Of a DNA stretch of 64,000 nucleotides, positions 27,449 through 38,261 are shown in pieces; the first letter of the stretch is position 1; each line of letters starts with the position of its first letter. The notes under the pieces were generated by a model. It saw nothing but the letters and a program-made list of their open reading frames with translations. It made no database searches and was not told the DNA's origin. The stretch comes from Aeromicrobium sp. Sec7.5 (GTDB taxonomy: Bacteria; Actinomycetota; Actinomycetes; Propionibacteriales; Nocardioidaceae). The stretch spans positions 1,984,001 through 2,048,000 of the forward strand of contig NZ_JBAJIJ010000001.1 of assembly GCF_036867135.1 (NCBI RefSeq). Direction: 5' to 3'. The position numbers and the translations under genes are program-made.

Positions 27449-28321
27449 TCACCGGACGACGGCGCCCCCGGCGTCGACATCCAGATGGTGCAGGGTCCAT
27501 CCGTCCGGCAGCGCGTCGTCGATGCCGCGGGCGAAGGCCAGGACCGTGGGCCCGGCGCCGGAGATGACGGCCGGGACGCCCTCGACGCGCAACGAGCGCA
27601 CGAGCTGGTACGACTCGGGCATCGCGACGCTGCGGTAGGTCTGGTGCAGCCGGTCCTCGGTGGCGGAGATGAGTCGGTGCGGAGCGTGGAGCAGCGCGGC
27701 CACGAGCAGGGCCGAGCGTCCGGCGTTGAACACGGCGTCGGCGTGCAGGACCGTCTCGGGCAGCAGGCCCCGCGCCTGCGCGGTCGAGACCGCCGTGGGC
27801 GGCACGAAGACCGTGACGGGCACCTGGCAGTCGAGGCGTTCGACGGCTGCCGCCGCGCCGTCGACCCACGAGATCGTGAGACCCCCGAACAGGGCCGGGG
27901 CCACGTTGTCGGGGTGACCCTCCAGGTCGGTGGCGAGCTGGAACAGCGCCGCGTCGTCGAGCCGGTCCTCACCCTGCACCAGGGCGCGTGCGGCCACGAG
28001 GCCGCCGACGATGGCCGCAGCGCTCGAGCCGAGGCCGCGCCCGTGGGGCACGACGTTGCGGCACGTGAGGCGCAGGCCGGACGGCTGCTCGCCCAGCAGG
28101 TCGAAGGCCGCCTGCATCGAGCGCACCACCAGGTGGGTCTCGTCGAGCGGCACCTCCCCCTGGCCGGCTCCGGTCACGTCGATGTGCAGGCCGGAACCGG
28201 TGGCCTCGACCTCGATCTCGTCGTACAGGTCGAGCGCGAGCCCGAGCGTGTCGAACCCGGGTCCCAGGTTCGCGCTGGTCGCCGGCACCCGCACGGTGAC
28301 GGGGCTCGTGCGCACGCTCAC
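27449..28321 (-). CDS. thrB: Homoserine kinase
   Basis: The 290-residue GHMP-family kinase phosphorylates L-homoserine. The ATP loop [16 protein letters not shown] (about 88-103), the N-terminal [16 protein letters not shown] and the C-terminal [11 protein letters not shown] block are all present. The start is GTG 28321, overlapping the thrC stop by GTGA; a very long in-frame extension is thrC shadow. It ends the hom-thrC-thrB operon for threonine synthesis. Confidence 0.95.
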   Translation of the reverse strand: MSVRTSPVTVRVPATSANLGPGFDTLGLALDLYDEIEVEATGSGLHIDVTGAGQGEVPLDETHLVVRSMQAAFDLLGEQPSGLRLTCRNVVPHGRGLGSSAAAIVGGLVAARALVQGEDRLDDAALFQLATDLEGHPDNVAPALFGGLTISWVDGAAAAVERLDCQVPVTVFVPPTAVSTAQARGLLPETVLHADAVFNAGRSALLVAALLHAPHRLISATEDRLHQTYRSVAMPESYQLVRSLRVEGVPAVISGAGPTVLAFARGIDDALPDGWTLHHLDVDAGGAVVR

Positions 28322-29382
28322 CGCAGGCCGGCGGTCTCGGCCGCCGCGTCGACGTCGACGTCGATGACGGCGTCGATCAGGTCGCCCCGGTGCGCCATCG
28401 CGGTGTCGATGTCCTTGAGCCCGTGGCCCGTGACGGTGACGGTGATGGTGAGACCGGGCTCGACCTCGCCGGCGGCCGCGGCCGCCAGCAGACCGGCGAC
28501 CCCGGTGGCCGACGCCGGCTCCACGAAGATGCCCTCGCGCGCGCCGAGCTCGCGCTGGGCCGCGAGGATCTGCTCGTCGTCGACCATGTCGATGCGCCCG
28601 AACGACTCGTCGCGGGCGTTCTCGGCGAGGGTCCAGGACGCCGGGTTGCCGATGCGGATCGCGGTGGCCACGGTGTCGGGCTCCGGAACGACCCGCCCGA
28701 GCACGATGGGCGCGGCGCCGGCGGCCTGGAAGCCCCAGACCCGCGGCCGGCTCGAGGCGACCCCGGCGGCCTCGTACTCGACGAAGCCCTTCCAGTACGC
28801 CGTGATGTTGCCGGCGTTGCCGACGGGCAGCACGTGCAGGTCCGGGGCCCGGCCCAGCACGTCGACGATCTCGAACGACGCCGTCTTCTGGCCCTCGATG
28901 CGGATCGGGTTGACCGAGTTCACGAGCGCGACCGGGTACTCCTTGGCGAGCCCGCGCGAGAGGTCGAGGCAGTCGTCGAAGTTGCCGCGGACCTGGATGA
29001 TGTCGCCGCCGTGCATGACCGCCTGGGCCATCTTGCCGGCCGCGATGCGGCCGTGCGGCACGAGCACGATGGGCGTGAGGCCCGCCCGCGCCGCGTAGGC
29101 CGTCATCGACGCGGACGTGTTGCCGGTCGAGGCGCACACGACGGCCTTGGCGCCCTGCGCGACCGCCGCGGAGATCGCCGTCGTCATGCCGCGGTCCTTG
29201 AACGAACCGGTGGGGTTCTGGCCCTCGACCTTGACGAAGACGTCGCCCTGGACGACCTGCGACAACCACGCCGAGTGCACGAGCGGCGTGCCGCCCTCAC
29301 CCAGCGTCTGTGCCACGACGCCGGAGTCGAACGGCAGCCACTCGCGGTACTCCTCGATGACGCCCCGCCACGGCCTGGCCAT
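28318..29382 (-). CDS. thrC: Threonine synthase
   Basis: The 354-residue PLP enzyme converts O-phosphohomoserine to threonine. The PLP lysine is in [11 protein letters not shown] (about residue 60), the phosphate-binding PVGNAGNI loop follows, and the fold-type II length is standard. I use the ATG at 29382, which overlaps the hom stop as TGATG with GGGAGG 6 nt upstream; a GTG one codon earlier is possible. It is coupled to hom and thrB. Confidence 0.95.
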   Translation of the reverse strand: MARPWRGVIEEYREWLPFDSGVVAQTLGEGGTPLVHSAWLSQVVQGDVFVKVEGQNPTGSFKDRGMTTAISAAVAQGAKAVVCASTGNTSASMTAYAARAGLTPIVLVPHGRIAAGKMAQAVMHGGDIIQVRGNFDDCLDLSRGLAKEYPVALVNSVNPIRIEGQKTASFEIVDVLGRAPDLHVLPVGNAGNITAYWKGFVEYEAAGVASSRPRVWGFQAAGAAPIVLGRVVPEPDTVATAIRIGNPASWTLAENARDESFGRIDMVDDEQILAAQRELGAREGIFVEPASATGVAGLLAAAAAGEVEPGLTITVTVTGHGLKDIDTAMAHRGDLIDAVIDVDVDAAAETAGLR

Positions 29383-30704
29383 CACTGACCTCCCTCGACG
29401 CGCATGACCGACGAGACACCGCGCACCACGTCGAGGCCGCGCAGGCCCTCGACCGTCGCGGCGAGCGACTCGTCCTCGGCCTCGTGCGTCACGATGACGA
29501 GCTGGGCGTCGGAGTCGTGACCCTCCTGGCGCAGGGTGCGGATCGAGACACCGAATCGCGCGAACTCCTGGGCGATCGTGGCGAGCACGCCGGCACGGTC
29601 GTCGACGTCGACCACCAGGTGGTACTGCGTGCGCGCCCGGCCGATCGGGACCAGCTCGACGTCGGCGTGCGAGGTCTCGCCCGGCCCGAAGACGTCGCTG
29701 ACGCGGTTGCGTGCGACCGAGACGACGTCGCCGAGCACCGCACTGGCCGTGGGGGCACCCCCGGCGCCCGGCCCGTAGAACATCAGCTGACCGGCGGCCT
29801 CGGACTCGACGAACACCGCGTTGAAGGCGCCGCGGACGCTGGCCAGCGGGTGCGACAGCGGCACCATGGCCGGGTGCACCCGGGCACTGACGGCGGGGCC
29901 GTCGGGGGTCTCGATCTGCTCGCAGATCGCGAGCAGCTTGACGACCGATCCCATCTCCGAGGCCGAGCGCACCGCCTCGGCGGTGACCGAACGGATGCCC
30001 TCGCAGTGCACGTCGTCGAGGGTCAGGTTGGTGTGGAACGCCAGGCCGGCCAGCAGGGCCGCCTTGGCCGCGGCGTCGTGGCCGTCGACGTCGGCCGTCG
30101 GGTCGGCCTCGGCGTAGCCGAGACGCTGCGCCTCGGCGAGCGCCTCGTCGAAGCTCTGCCCCAGGGTCGACATCTGGTCGAGGATGTAGTTCGTCGTGCC
30201 GTTGACGATGCCCAGCACGCGGCTCACGCGATCGCCCGCGAGCGACTCACGCAGCGGGCGCACGATCGGGATGGCGCCGGCGATGGCGGCCTCGAAGGAC
30301 AGGTCGCGCTCGGCCTTCTCGGCGACCGCGAACAGATCGGCTCCCTGGTCGGCCAGCAGCGCCTTGTTGGCCGTGACGACCGAGGCGCCGTGGTCGAGCG
30401 CGGCGCGGATGAGGTCACCGGCGGGCTCGATGCCGCCCAGGACCTCGATCACGATGTCGAGGTCGCCCGAACGCACCAGCGCCTCGGCGTCGTCGGTGAA
30501 CAGCTCCGCCGGCACGTCGAGGTCGCGCTCGCGGGCCACGTCGCGCACGGCGATCGCGACGAGCTCCAGCGGCACCCCGACCCGGCGCGCGAGCTCGTCG
30601 GCGTCGCGCGTCAGGCGTCGGGCCACTTCCGTGCCGACGACGCCGCACCCGAGCAGTGCGACGCGCAACGGGTGGTCACGAGGGGGACGATCGACGGAGT
30701 TCAC
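29382..30704 (-). CDS. hom: Homoserine dehydrogenase
   Basis: The 440-residue enzyme reduces aspartate semialdehyde to homoserine. It has the N-terminal GCGVVGTEV nucleotide loop (about residues 20-28), the catalytic domain with [25 protein letters not shown], and a C-terminal ACT domain (about 355-430) for threonine feedback. The GTG start 30704 is chosen because TAGGCT lies 7 nt upstream, a leaderless-type promoter, and gives normal family length. A 35-residue extension upstream lacks support. It is the first gene of hom-thrC-thrB. Confidence 0.93.
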   Translation of the reverse strand: MNSVDRPPRDHPLRVALLGCGVVGTEVARRLTRDADELARRVGVPLELVAIAVRDVARERDLDVPAELFTDDAEALVRSGDLDIVIEVLGGIEPAGDLIRAALDHGASVVTANKALLADQGADLFAVAEKAERDLSFEAAIAGAIPIVRPLRESLAGDRVSRVLGIVNGTTNYILDQMSTLGQSFDEALAEAQRLGYAEADPTADVDGHDAAAKAALLAGLAFHTNLTLDDVHCEGIRSVTAEAVRSASEMGSVVKLLAICEQIETPDGPAVSARVHPAMVPLSHPLASVRGAFNAVFVESEAAGQLMFYGPGAGGAPTASAVLGDVVSVARNRVSDVFGPGETSHADVELVPIGRARTQYHLVVDVDDRAGVLATIAQEFARFGVSIRTLRQEGHDSDAQLVIVTHEAEDESLAATVEGLRGLDVVRGVSSVMRVEGGQ

Positions 30705-30857
30705 GAACACCAGCCTATCGGCGGCCGGCCACAGGTCGTGCGCCGCGCTCCGTACCCCTGGGACGTCACCGCTCGTTGTAACATCGGCCGTCGCACTGGG
30801 TCTGTTCACCGGGTCCGATCACGGGCCCGTCCACCGGGGGACTCGAGAGGAGCACGC

Positions 30858-31406
30858 ATGGCAGCCGACAGGTGGCGCAGGGTCCGCAGGTGGGCCCACC
30901 GCCGGCGCAAGGCGCTCCTGATCGGCGGGGTCGCGCTCCTCCTCGTCGCGATCGCGGCCTACCTGATCTACGACGCGGCGACCGAGCCGGTCGTCGGCGA
31001 GGGCGAGGGGTCCGCCGGAGACCCCTTCGCGATCCCCTCGGGCACACCGACCCTCCCCCCGCCGGGATCGACCGGGCTCGGCAGTCTCGACCCGGCGGAC
31101 TTCGGGCTTCCGAGCGGCGGCTTCTCGGCCGGGTGCGACAACGAGACGTTCACGATGGGGTTCACGTCGGACGCGCCGATCGCGATTGCGGGCTACCTCA
31201 CGTCCGGTGGTGAGATGGACTACTACCCCAACGAGTCCACCGGTTCGGTCTCGGTCGTGCAGTGCTCCACGGACCCGTCGGTCCTGATCATCGCCCAGGC
31301 CGGCCCCCGGGCCTCGACCATCACCTGCACGACGACCCGCTCGGGTCGGACCGTCGAGTCCAGGACCGCGCCGGGCGCCAACGGCATCGTCTACTGCTAC
31401 GGCTGA
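30858..31406 (+). CDS. Membrane-anchored extracytoplasmic protein, unknown
   Basis: The 182-residue protein has a strongly basic N-terminus (DRWRRVRRWAHRRRK), one membrane helix (about 20-43) and a Pro/Ser/Gly-rich linker. A compact outer domain (about 92-182) has four Cys that could form two disulfides. It is placed on the opposite strand between hom and lysA, where most actinobacteria have no gene. The ATG at 30858 has GAGAGGAG upstream. No family is recognised; an MmpS-like small accessory domain is one possibility. Confidence 0.6.
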   Translation: MAADRWRRVRRWAHRRRKALLIGGVALLLVAIAAYLIYDAATEPVVGEGEGSAGDPFAIPSGTPTLPPPGSTGLGSLDPADFGLPSGGFSAGCDNETFTMGFTSDAPIAIAGYLTSGGEMDYYPNESTGSVSVVQCSTDPSVLIIAQAGPRASTITCTTTRSGRTVESRTAPGANGIVYCYG

Positions 31407-31409
31407 GGT

Positions 31410-32804
31410 TCAGACGACGTCGAGGGCGAGCAGGTCGTCCTCGGTCTCGCGTCGCACGATGACGCGGGCCTCGCCCTCGCGCACGGCGACGACCGCCGGT
31501 CGCGGCACGTGGTTGTAGTTGCTCGCGAGCGAGCGGCAGTACGCACCGGTGCCGGGGACCGCGAGCAGGTCGCCCGGCCCCAGGTCGGCGGGCAGGTACT
31601 CGTCCTTGACCACGACATCACCCGACTCGCAGTGCTTGCCCACGACGCGGCTGAGGACCGCCGGCGACTCCGACAGGCGCGAGGCGAGGGTGGCGGAGTA
31701 GTCGGCGCTGTAGAGCGCCGGTCGGATGTTGTCGCTCATGCCGCCGTCGACCGCCACGTACCGGCGCGAGGCGCCCCCGTCGAGGGCGACCTCCTTGGTG
31801 GTGCCGACCGTGTAGAGGGTGAAGGTGGACGGCCCGGCGATCGCCCGGCCGGGCTCGATCGACAGCTTGGGCACACCGATGTCGAGCGCGTGGCACTCGT
31901 CGTCGACGATCTTGGTGATCTCGCGAGCGAGGTCGTCGGGAGCTCGCGGATCGTCCTGCGTCGTGTAGGCGATGCCGAAGCCGCCGCCGAGGTCGAGCTC
32001 CGGAAGCGTCACCCCCAGCTCGCGCTCGATCTCGGCGTGCAACCGCAGGACCCGGCGGGCCGCGACCTCGAAGCCGTCGGTCACGAAGATCTGCGAGCCG
32101 ATGTGCGAGTGCAGGCCCAGCAGCTGCAGACCCGTCGTGCTCGTGATGCGTCGGACCGCCTCGAGCGCCTGGCCGCCCGCGATCGAGAAGCCGAACTTCT
32201 GGTCCTCGTGCGAGGTGGAGATGTACTCGTGCGTGTGGGCCTCGACGCCCGCCGTGACCCGCACCATGACCCGGACCGTGGCCCCCAGCTCGTCGACCAG
32301 GCGGGCGAGGCGGTCGATCTCGTCGAACGAGTCGACGACGACCCGGCCGACGCCGACCTCGATTGCCCGGCGCAGCTCGGACTCGGACTTGTTGTTGCCG
32401 TGGAAGGCGATGCGGGCGGGCGGGAACTCCGCGCGGAGCGCGACGGCGAGCTCGCCGCCCGTGCACACGTCGAGGTTGAGCCCCTCCTGCGCGACCCACC
32501 GGGCCGTGGCCACGCAGAGGAACGACTTGCCGGCGTAGAACACGTCGGCCTCGGCGAAGGCGTCACGGAACGCGCGCGCCCGCTGCCGGAAGTCGTCCTC
32601 GTCGACGACGTACAGCGGCGTGCCGTGCTCCGCCGCGAGCTCGGTGGCCGACTCCCCCGCGACCGTGAGGACCCCATCGCTCTTGGCCGCGTGACGCGAC
32701 CAGAGGTGGGTGACGAGCTGGTTGACGTCGTCAGGGCGGTGCAGCCAGGCGGGACCTCGGTCGCCGGCCTGGCCGTGCAGGGCGCCGGCCTCGTGGGAAC
32801 GCAT
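31410..32804 (-). CDS. lysA: Diaminopimelate decarboxylase
   Basis: The 464-residue fold-type III PLP enzyme makes L-lysine from meso-diaminopimelate. The PLP lysine is in FYAGKSFLC. The HSHIGSQI segment and the DLGGGFGIAY phosphate loop are present, as is the CESGDV sequence near the second active-site region. The ATG at 32804 (MRSHEAGALHG) has AGGATG upstream; two other starts lie 18-21 nt earlier, inside the argS end. It follows argS in the standard argS-lysA order. Confidence 0.93.
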   Translation of the reverse strand: MRSHEAGALHGQAGDRGPAWLHRPDDVNQLVTHLWSRHAAKSDGVLTVAGESATELAAEHGTPLYVVDEDDFRQRARAFRDAFAEADVFYAGKSFLCVATARWVAQEGLNLDVCTGGELAVALRAEFPPARIAFHGNNKSESELRRAIEVGVGRVVVDSFDEIDRLARLVDELGATVRVMVRVTAGVEAHTHEYISTSHEDQKFGFSIAGGQALEAVRRITSTTGLQLLGLHSHIGSQIFVTDGFEVAARRVLRLHAEIERELGVTLPELDLGGGFGIAYTTQDDPRAPDDLAREITKIVDDECHALDIGVPKLSIEPGRAIAGPSTFTLYTVGTTKEVALDGGASRRYVAVDGGMSDNIRPALYSADYSATLASRLSESPAVLSRVVGKHCESGDVVVKDEYLPADLGPGDLLAVPGTGAYCRSLASNYNHVPRPAVVAVREGEARVIVRRETEDDLLALDVV

Positions 32805-32821
32805 GGTCACATCCTGTCGCA

Positions 32822-34486
32822 TCACATGCGGTCGGGAGCACCCACACCGAGCAGACCCAGACCGTTGGCCACGACCTGACGCGTCGCCGCCACCAGCACC
32901 AGCCGGGAACGGTGCACGTCCGCGACCTCTTCGTCGCCCATCGGCAGGACCCGGCAGACGTCGTAGAACTTGTGGAACTTCGACGCCGTGTCCTCGAGGT
33001 AGCGGGCGACGCGGTGCGGCTCGCGCAGCTCCGCGGCCCGGGCCACGAGCCGCGGGTACTCGGCCAGCGCCCGCAGCAGGTCGCCCTCCTGCGGGGTGTC
33101 GAGCAGCTCGGGCACCAGCACGTCGACGTCGGGCGTGATGCCGAGGTCGCCCGCGTTGCGCACGATCGACGACAGCCGCGCGTGGGCGTACTGCACGTAG
33201 TAGACGGGGTTGTCGCTGCTGCTGCTGGCCCAGAGGTCGAGGTCGAGGTCGATCTGGGAGTCGGTCGAGTAGCGCGCCAGCGCGTACCGCGCGGCGTCGA
33301 CACCGATCGCTCCGACGAGGTCCTCGAGCGTGATGACGGTGCCGGCGCGCTTGCTCATGCGCAGCGGCTCGCCGTCCTTCAGCAGGTTGACCATCTGGCC
33401 GATCAGGATCTCGAGGTTGACGCCCGGCTCGTCACCGAACGCCGCGCACATGGCCAGCATCCGCGAGACGTACCCGTGGTGGTCGGCGCCGAGCATGATG
33501 ATCGCGCGGTCGAAGCCGCGCTCACGCTTGTCGAGGTAGTAGGCCAGGTCACCGGAGATGTAGGCCGGCTCACCGTCGGACTTGATGACGACCCGGTCCT
33601 TGTCGTCGCCGTAGTCGGAGGTGCGCAGCCAGCGCGCACCGTCGCGCTCGTACATCTTGCCGAGCTCCTCGAGGCGGCCGATCGCGCGATCGACGGCTCC
33701 GGACTCGTGCAGGTCGTTCTCGTGGAAGTAGACGTCGAAGTCGACCCCGAAGTCGTGCAGGCTCTGCTTGATCTCGCCGAACATCCGCGTGACGCCGTCG
33801 GCCCGGAACGTCTCCGTGGCCTCGGCGTCCGGCAGCTCCTCGGCGCCGGGGTGCTCGGCGAGCACGGCGTCGGCGATGTCGTGGATGTACTGGCCGCCGT
33901 AGCCGTCCTCCGGGGCGGCCTCGCCCCGGGCCGCAGCGAGCAGCGACCGGGCGAAGCGGTCGATCTGCATGCCGTGGTCGTTGAAGTAGTACTCGCGCGT
34001 GACCTCGGCACCGATGTTCTCGAGCAGCCGGCCCAGTGAGTCGCCGACGGCGGCCCAGCGCACGCCACCGATGTGGATCGGACCCGTGGGGTTGGCGCTG
34101 ACGAACTCCAGGTTGACCTTCTGGCCCGCGTAGACGTCGCTTCGCCCGTAGGCCGCGCCCGCAGCGAGCACCTGGGCCGCGACGACGCCCTGCGCACCGG
34201 CTGCGACGCGCACGTTGAGGAAGCCGGGACCCGCGACCTCGACGGCCGCGATCCCGTCGTTCTCCGCGAGCACGTCGGCGAGGTCCTGCGCGAGCTCGCG
34301 CGGCGGTCGACCGGCCTTCTTCGCGAGCTTCAGCGCGATGTTGGTGGCGTAGTCGCCGTGCTCCTTGACCTTCGGGCGCTCCACGAGCACCTCGGTGGGC
34401 AGCGGTTCCGACGAGCTCAGGCGCCCGTCGTCGGCCAGGCGGCCGAGGGCGGACACGATCACGTCACTGAGCTGCTCGGGAGTCAC
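32822..34486 (-). CDS. argS: Arginyl-tRNA synthetase
   Basis: The 554-residue class I synthetase has the HIGH-type motif [14 protein letters not shown] (about 132-145), a KMSKS-like LRMSKRAGT, and the Arg-specific N-terminal Add-1 domain and C-terminal DALR helical domain ending VGAPDRM. The GTG start at 34486 has TAGACT 6 nt upstream, so it looks leaderless. A tRNA-Arg gene lies about 500 bp away. Confidence 0.96.
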   Translation of the reverse strand: MTPEQLSDVIVSALGRLADDGRLSSSEPLPTEVLVERPKVKEHGDYATNIALKLAKKAGRPPRELAQDLADVLAENDGIAAVEVAGPGFLNVRVAAGAQGVVAAQVLAAGAAYGRSDVYAGQKVNLEFVSANPTGPIHIGGVRWAAVGDSLGRLLENIGAEVTREYYFNDHGMQIDRFARSLLAAARGEAAPEDGYGGQYIHDIADAVLAEHPGAEELPDAEATETFRADGVTRMFGEIKQSLHDFGVDFDVYFHENDLHESGAVDRAIGRLEELGKMYERDGARWLRTSDYGDDKDRVVIKSDGEPAYISGDLAYYLDKRERGFDRAIIMLGADHHGYVSRMLAMCAAFGDEPGVNLEILIGQMVNLLKDGEPLRMSKRAGTVITLEDLVGAIGVDAARYALARYSTDSQIDLDLDLWASSSSDNPVYYVQYAHARLSSIVRNAGDLGITPDVDVLVPELLDTPQEGDLLRALAEYPRLVARAAELREPHRVARYLEDTASKFHKFYDVCRVLPMGDEEVADVHRSRLVLVAATRQVVANGLGLLGVGAPDRM

Positions 34487-34495
34487 CCGCGGAGT

Positions 34496-34912
<417 letters not shown>

Positions 34913-34977
34913 GGTATCCGCGGTCCGGTAGGCTCGGCGCGGAAACGGACGGTCCGGTGCACGCTGCCGGACGCCGG

Positions 34978-35049
34978 GCCCCCGTAGCTCAGGGGATAGA
35001 GCGCCGCCCTCCGGAGGCGGAAGCGCAGGTTCGAATCCTGCCGGGGGTA
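34978..35049 (+). tRNA. tRNA-Arg, anticodon CCG
   Basis: A 72-nt cloverleaf has a GCCCCCG/CGGGGGT acceptor stem, a D arm GCTC-AGGGGATA-GAGC, and an anticodon arm CCGCC-CTCCGGA-GGCGG with anticodon CCG. The T arm is GCAGG-TTCGAAT-CCTGC and the discriminator base is A. The CCA end is not encoded. It decodes the CGG codon, which is frequent in this genome. Confidence 0.97.
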
Positions 35050-35113
35050 CTCGCTGGACAGGCCCGGACCCGAGCGGTCCGGGCTTTCTGCGTCTGGTGG
35101 GTACTCCCCCGAC

Positions 35114-35404
35114 ATGACCGACGAGGACGCCCGCTGGCTCGTGATCGACGGACGCCGGTGGCGGCGCACCGACCCGTCACTGCCGGACGACGTCGTCGAG
35201 TCGCTGAAGTCCCACCTCGGACGCGCACGATCCGCGGTCAAGAAGGCGAAGTCGGACGCCGACGAGACGGCGATCCAGGCCGCTCGCGATCGGGTGCAGC
35301 TCGCGAAGACCGGGCTCGGCGAGCGAGGCCCGTACTGGTGGGAGGTCGACGAGGCCGACCGCCTCGCCCAGGCCCGCGAGGCACTCCGCCAGCTCGCCGA
35401 CTGA
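35114..35404 (+). CDS. Small conserved-looking actinobacterial protein, unknown
   Basis: The 96-residue protein begins MTDEDARWLVIDGRRWRRTDP, then a Lys/Ala-rich helical segment (about 30-75) and PYWWEVDEADRLAQAREAL. Similar small proteins in actinobacteria carry no assigned role. It sits 64 bp after the tRNA on the same strand. The Trp-rich N-terminus followed by charged helices suggests a small DNA- or protein-binding role, but nothing in the sequence proves it. Confidence 0.65.
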   Translation: MTDEDARWLVIDGRRWRRTDPSLPDDVVESLKSHLGRARSAVKKAKSDADETAIQAARDRVQLAKTGLGERGPYWWEVDEADRLAQAREALRQLAD

Positions 35405-35419
35405 ACCCGCCTCGCGCTG

Positions 35420-36253
35420 CTAGGACTCCAGGAACTCCAGGACCTGCTGCGCGAAGACGTCGTTGTCGTCGCCCGCGACCATGTGACCCGCCTTGGCCTC
35501 TCGGACCACGGCGTGCGGGATGAGCCGCTGCAGCTCGTCAGCGCCCTCCGCCGAAACGACGTCGGACTGGGTCCCGCGGACCAGCATGGTCGGCACCGCG
35601 ACCTGCGCGGCGGCGGCCCGCAGCCGGTCGCGCCGTGTCGCCCGGCTGGGCTCGTCGCGCACCCCGAGGAAGGCCGGGTCCCAGTGCCAGTGCCAGCGTC
35701 CGTCGTCCCACTGGCGGACGTTCTTCCTCAGGCCGTCGAGGTTCGACGGCCGCGGACGGTGCGGGTTGTAGGAGGCGATCGCGTCGGCGACCTCCTCGAG
35801 CGACGCGAAGCCGTCGGGCGCCGAGGCCATGAAGTCCAGGATGCGTTGCACGCCGGCCGCCTCGACCTGGGGCGCGACGTCGACCAGCACGAGGGCCCCG
35901 GCCTCCACGGCCGACTCGCCCACCGCCAGCAGCGAGGTGATGCCGCCCATCGACGCGCCGACCAGCACCGGCGCGACGTCGAACCCGTCCACGACGGCGG
36001 CGAGATCGCCCACCAGGGCGTCCATCGAGTAGTCGCCGTCGGGCGCCCAGGCGCTGTCACCGTGCCCGCGGGCGTCGATCGCGATCGTGGTCCAGCCGGA
36101 CGCCGCGAAGCGGGCGCCGCTGCGGTGCCAGGAGTGCCGCGTCTGCCCGCCCCCGTGGAGCAGCAGCACGACGCCGCGCTCCTCGGCAGCCGACCACCGG
36201 TCGGCGGCCAGGTCGCCGGCCTGGCCGGTCAGGACGAGCTGCTCGGGTCCCAC
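35420..36253 (-). CDS. Alpha/beta-fold hydrolase
   Basis: The 277-residue hydrolase has the oxyanion segment LLHGGGQTRHSW, the nucleophile elbow VGASMGG (Ser about 101) and the catalytic His in KAGHMVAGDDN near the C-terminus. A cap domain of about 80 residues lies in between. The substrate cannot be read; haloperoxidase-like and epoxide-hydrolase-like families are possible. The GTG start at 36253 has GGGGGAG upstream. It is convergent with the 96-residue gene. Confidence 0.85.
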   Translation of the reverse strand: MGPEQLVLTGQAGDLAADRWSAAEERGVVLLLHGGGQTRHSWHRSGARFAASGWTTIAIDARGHGDSAWAPDGDYSMDALVGDLAAVVDGFDVAPVLVGASMGGITSLLAVGESAVEAGALVLVDVAPQVEAAGVQRILDFMASAPDGFASLEEVADAIASYNPHRPRPSNLDGLRKNVRQWDDGRWHWHWDPAFLGVRDEPSRATRRDRLRAAAAQVAVPTMLVRGTQSDVVSAEGADELQRLIPHAVVREAKAGHMVAGDDNDVFAQQVLEFLES

Positions 36254-36384
36254 GTCTCCCCCACTCCATGACGAACGGCACGGACCGTCGGGCGGTCACT
36301 CACGACGTCTCGCAGGCTAGCCGACACGCACGCGTCCGCGTGGGCCGCACCGGCGGGGAGGGCGGAGACGGCGAGTCGGGCTGA

Positions 36385-37230
36385 TCAGCCTTCGGACGCG
36401 AGGTGCTCCGCCAAGGTCACGGGCACGCGGCCGGTCAGGTCGAGCACGTCGCTCGAGAGCACGTCCTGCTCCCCCGACGCGATCGAGGTGTAGGTCGAGA
36501 CCCAGGCGTCGACCTGCCAGTCCGGAGCCCCGTAGGGCGCGCGCGACGCGTGGGCCTCCGCCACCGTCTCGTCGTGGAACCTCACGGCGGACCCCGTGGC
36601 CGCCGCGATCGTGGCGGCCACCTCGGCCATCGTCAGCGACTCGCGCCCCGTGAGCTCGTAGGTGCTGCCGCGGTGGGCCGCGGGATCCTGCAGCACCGTG
36701 GCCGCGCACCGGGCGACGTCGGCCCGCGCCACCGGGGCGTAGCGACCCTGCCCCGCAGGACCTCGGATGACGCCGTCGTCGCCGACGAGGTGGGGGGCGA
36801 AGTCGAGGTAGAACGAGTCGCGCAGGAACGTCCAGTCCAGGCCCGAGCCTCGCAGGTGCTCCTCGGTCGCCCCGTGGTCGCGTGCCAGCGTGAACACGGC
36901 GTCGGGCCCTGCTGCGTGGAAGGACGTGTAGACCACGTGCCGCACCCCGGCCCGGGCCGCGGCGTCGATGAAGGCCCGGTGCTGGTCGACGCGGTCGGCG
37001 GTCTCGTGCGCCGAGACCATGAAGAGCACGTCGACGCCCTCGAGCGCCGCGGCGGAGGAGGCGGCATCGGCGTACTCGGAGGCGCGGACCTCCGCGCCGG
37101 GAAGTGCCGGCGCGCGGTCGGGCGAGCGGGCCAGGAGACGCTGCGACGCACCGGCATCGGCCAGCAGCCGGGCAACTGCGCCGCCGACCGCACCGGTGCA
37201 CCCGGTCACGGCGATGACGGGACGGGTCAC
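36385..37230 (-). CDS. NmrA/QorB-type NAD(P)-binding protein
   Basis: The 281-residue atypical SDR begins with VTGCTGAVGGAVARLL, the Rossmann loop, and continues with ALEGVDVLFMVSAHE and HVVYTSFHAAGPDA. These are typical of the NmrA-like/SDR_a1 group, which act as NAD(P)H-dependent quinone reductases or redox sensors. The start is GTG 37230 with a strong GAGGAGG ribosome site; an ATG 11 codons upstream lacks one. It is divergent from the membrane gene at 37278. Confidence 0.8.
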   Translation of the reverse strand: MTRPVIAVTGCTGAVGGAVARLLADAGASQRLLARSPDRAPALPGAEVRASEYADAASSAAALEGVDVLFMVSAHETADRVDQHRAFIDAAARAGVRHVVYTSFHAAGPDAVFTLARDHGATEEHLRGSGLDWTFLRDSFYLDFAPHLVGDDGVIRGPAGQGRYAPVARADVARCAATVLQDPAAHRGSTYELTGRESLTMAEVAATIAAATGSAVRFHDETVAEAHASRAPYGAPDWQVDAWVSTYTSIASGEQDVLSSDVLDLTGRVPVTLAEHLASEG

Positions 37231-37277
37231 GCGCTTCCTCCTCGGTCGGGCTGTGCCCGCCACCCTAGGCTGGCGAC

Positions 37278-38252
37278 ATGTCGCGCGCCCGAGTCCCCGT
37301 CGTCGTCGCGGCCGTGGTGCTGCCCGTCCTCGTCCTCGTCGTCCTGGTGCTGCGGCCGGTCCCCACCGACCCCGAGGGCGCGACGATCGCCCTCACCGCC
37401 GACCCCGTGGTCACCGAGGCCGTCCTCGACTCCGTGGCCGCCAACGGCTCCGGCACGCTCGACGTCATCGTCGGCGCTTCGCCGGAGGGCGCTCGTGCGC
37501 TGGTCGAGGACGGCACGCTGATCGCCGCACTGTCGGTGGACTTCGAGACACCCAGCGACACCCTGTACCTCGCCGGTGCGAACGGATCGCGCGTCAACGC
37601 GGCGGTGGTCGCCGCCGTCGAGGACTCGCTGGCCCCGTTCGACCGCACGATCGCGGTGCAGGACGTGCACCCCGCCGACGTCCCGCAGCACCTCCCCGGG
37701 TGGATCGTGGCCGTCGGGCTGCTGGCCGGTGCCGTCCTGGTCCTGGCGCGACGCTGGGCCGGCCGGTTCCTCCGAGGATCCCGACCGCCGCGGCACCTCG
37801 CCGAGCAGATCGGCACCGACGCCCTCCTGTACGGCGTGGTGCTCGGCGCCGCCTCCTTCCTGGCCGGGCTGCCCGGATCACCCCCGTCGTGGATCGCCCT
37901 CGGGTTCTTGCTCGTCGCGATCTCCGCCGCCGTCACCAGCGCTGCCGTGCGCGTGATCGGCGTCTGGGGTCTCGGCGTCGTGGCGGCACTGTTCGTCCTG
38001 CCCACCTGGGTACTGGCTCGGGCGCCGCACCCGCTGCTCCTGCCGACGCCGATCGAGACGGTGGGCAGCTGGATGCCGCACGGGGCGGCTGCCGAGATCG
38101 CCGGTCGTCTGGCGCTCTTCGGCGACGGCGCGGGCGGGCGTCCGTGGCTCGTCCTGCTGGGCTGGGCGGTCGGCGGCGTGCTCGTGCTGGCGCTCACGCA
38201 CCGGCTCACCGCGCCGCGCGCCTCCACGGAGCCTGCGGCGATCGAGGGCTGA
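37278..38252 (+). CDS. Polytopic membrane protein, ABC-2 permease-like
   Basis: The 324-residue protein has an N-terminal helix (about 5-26), an extracytoplasmic domain of about 110 residues, and about six further helices (from residue 145). This layout resembles ABC-2/YhgE-type membrane proteins, but no ATPase is next to it and no diagnostic motif was found. The ATG at 37278 has TAGGCT 6 nt upstream, so it is probably leaderless. Confidence 0.6.
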   Translation: MSRARVPVVVAAVVLPVLVLVVLVLRPVPTDPEGATIALTADPVVTEAVLDSVAANGSGTLDVIVGASPEGARALVEDGTLIAALSVDFETPSDTLYLAGANGSRVNAAVVAAVEDSLAPFDRTIAVQDVHPADVPQHLPGWIVAVGLLAGAVLVLARRWAGRFLRGSRPPRHLAEQIGTDALLYGVVLGAASFLAGLPGSPPSWIALGFLLVAISAAVTSAAVRVIGVWGLGVVAALFVLPTWVLARAPHPLLLPTPIETVGSWMPHGAAAEIAGRLALFGDGAGGRPWLVLLGWAVGGVLVLALTHRLTAPRASTEPAAIEG

Positions 38253-38261
38253 GCCGGTTCC

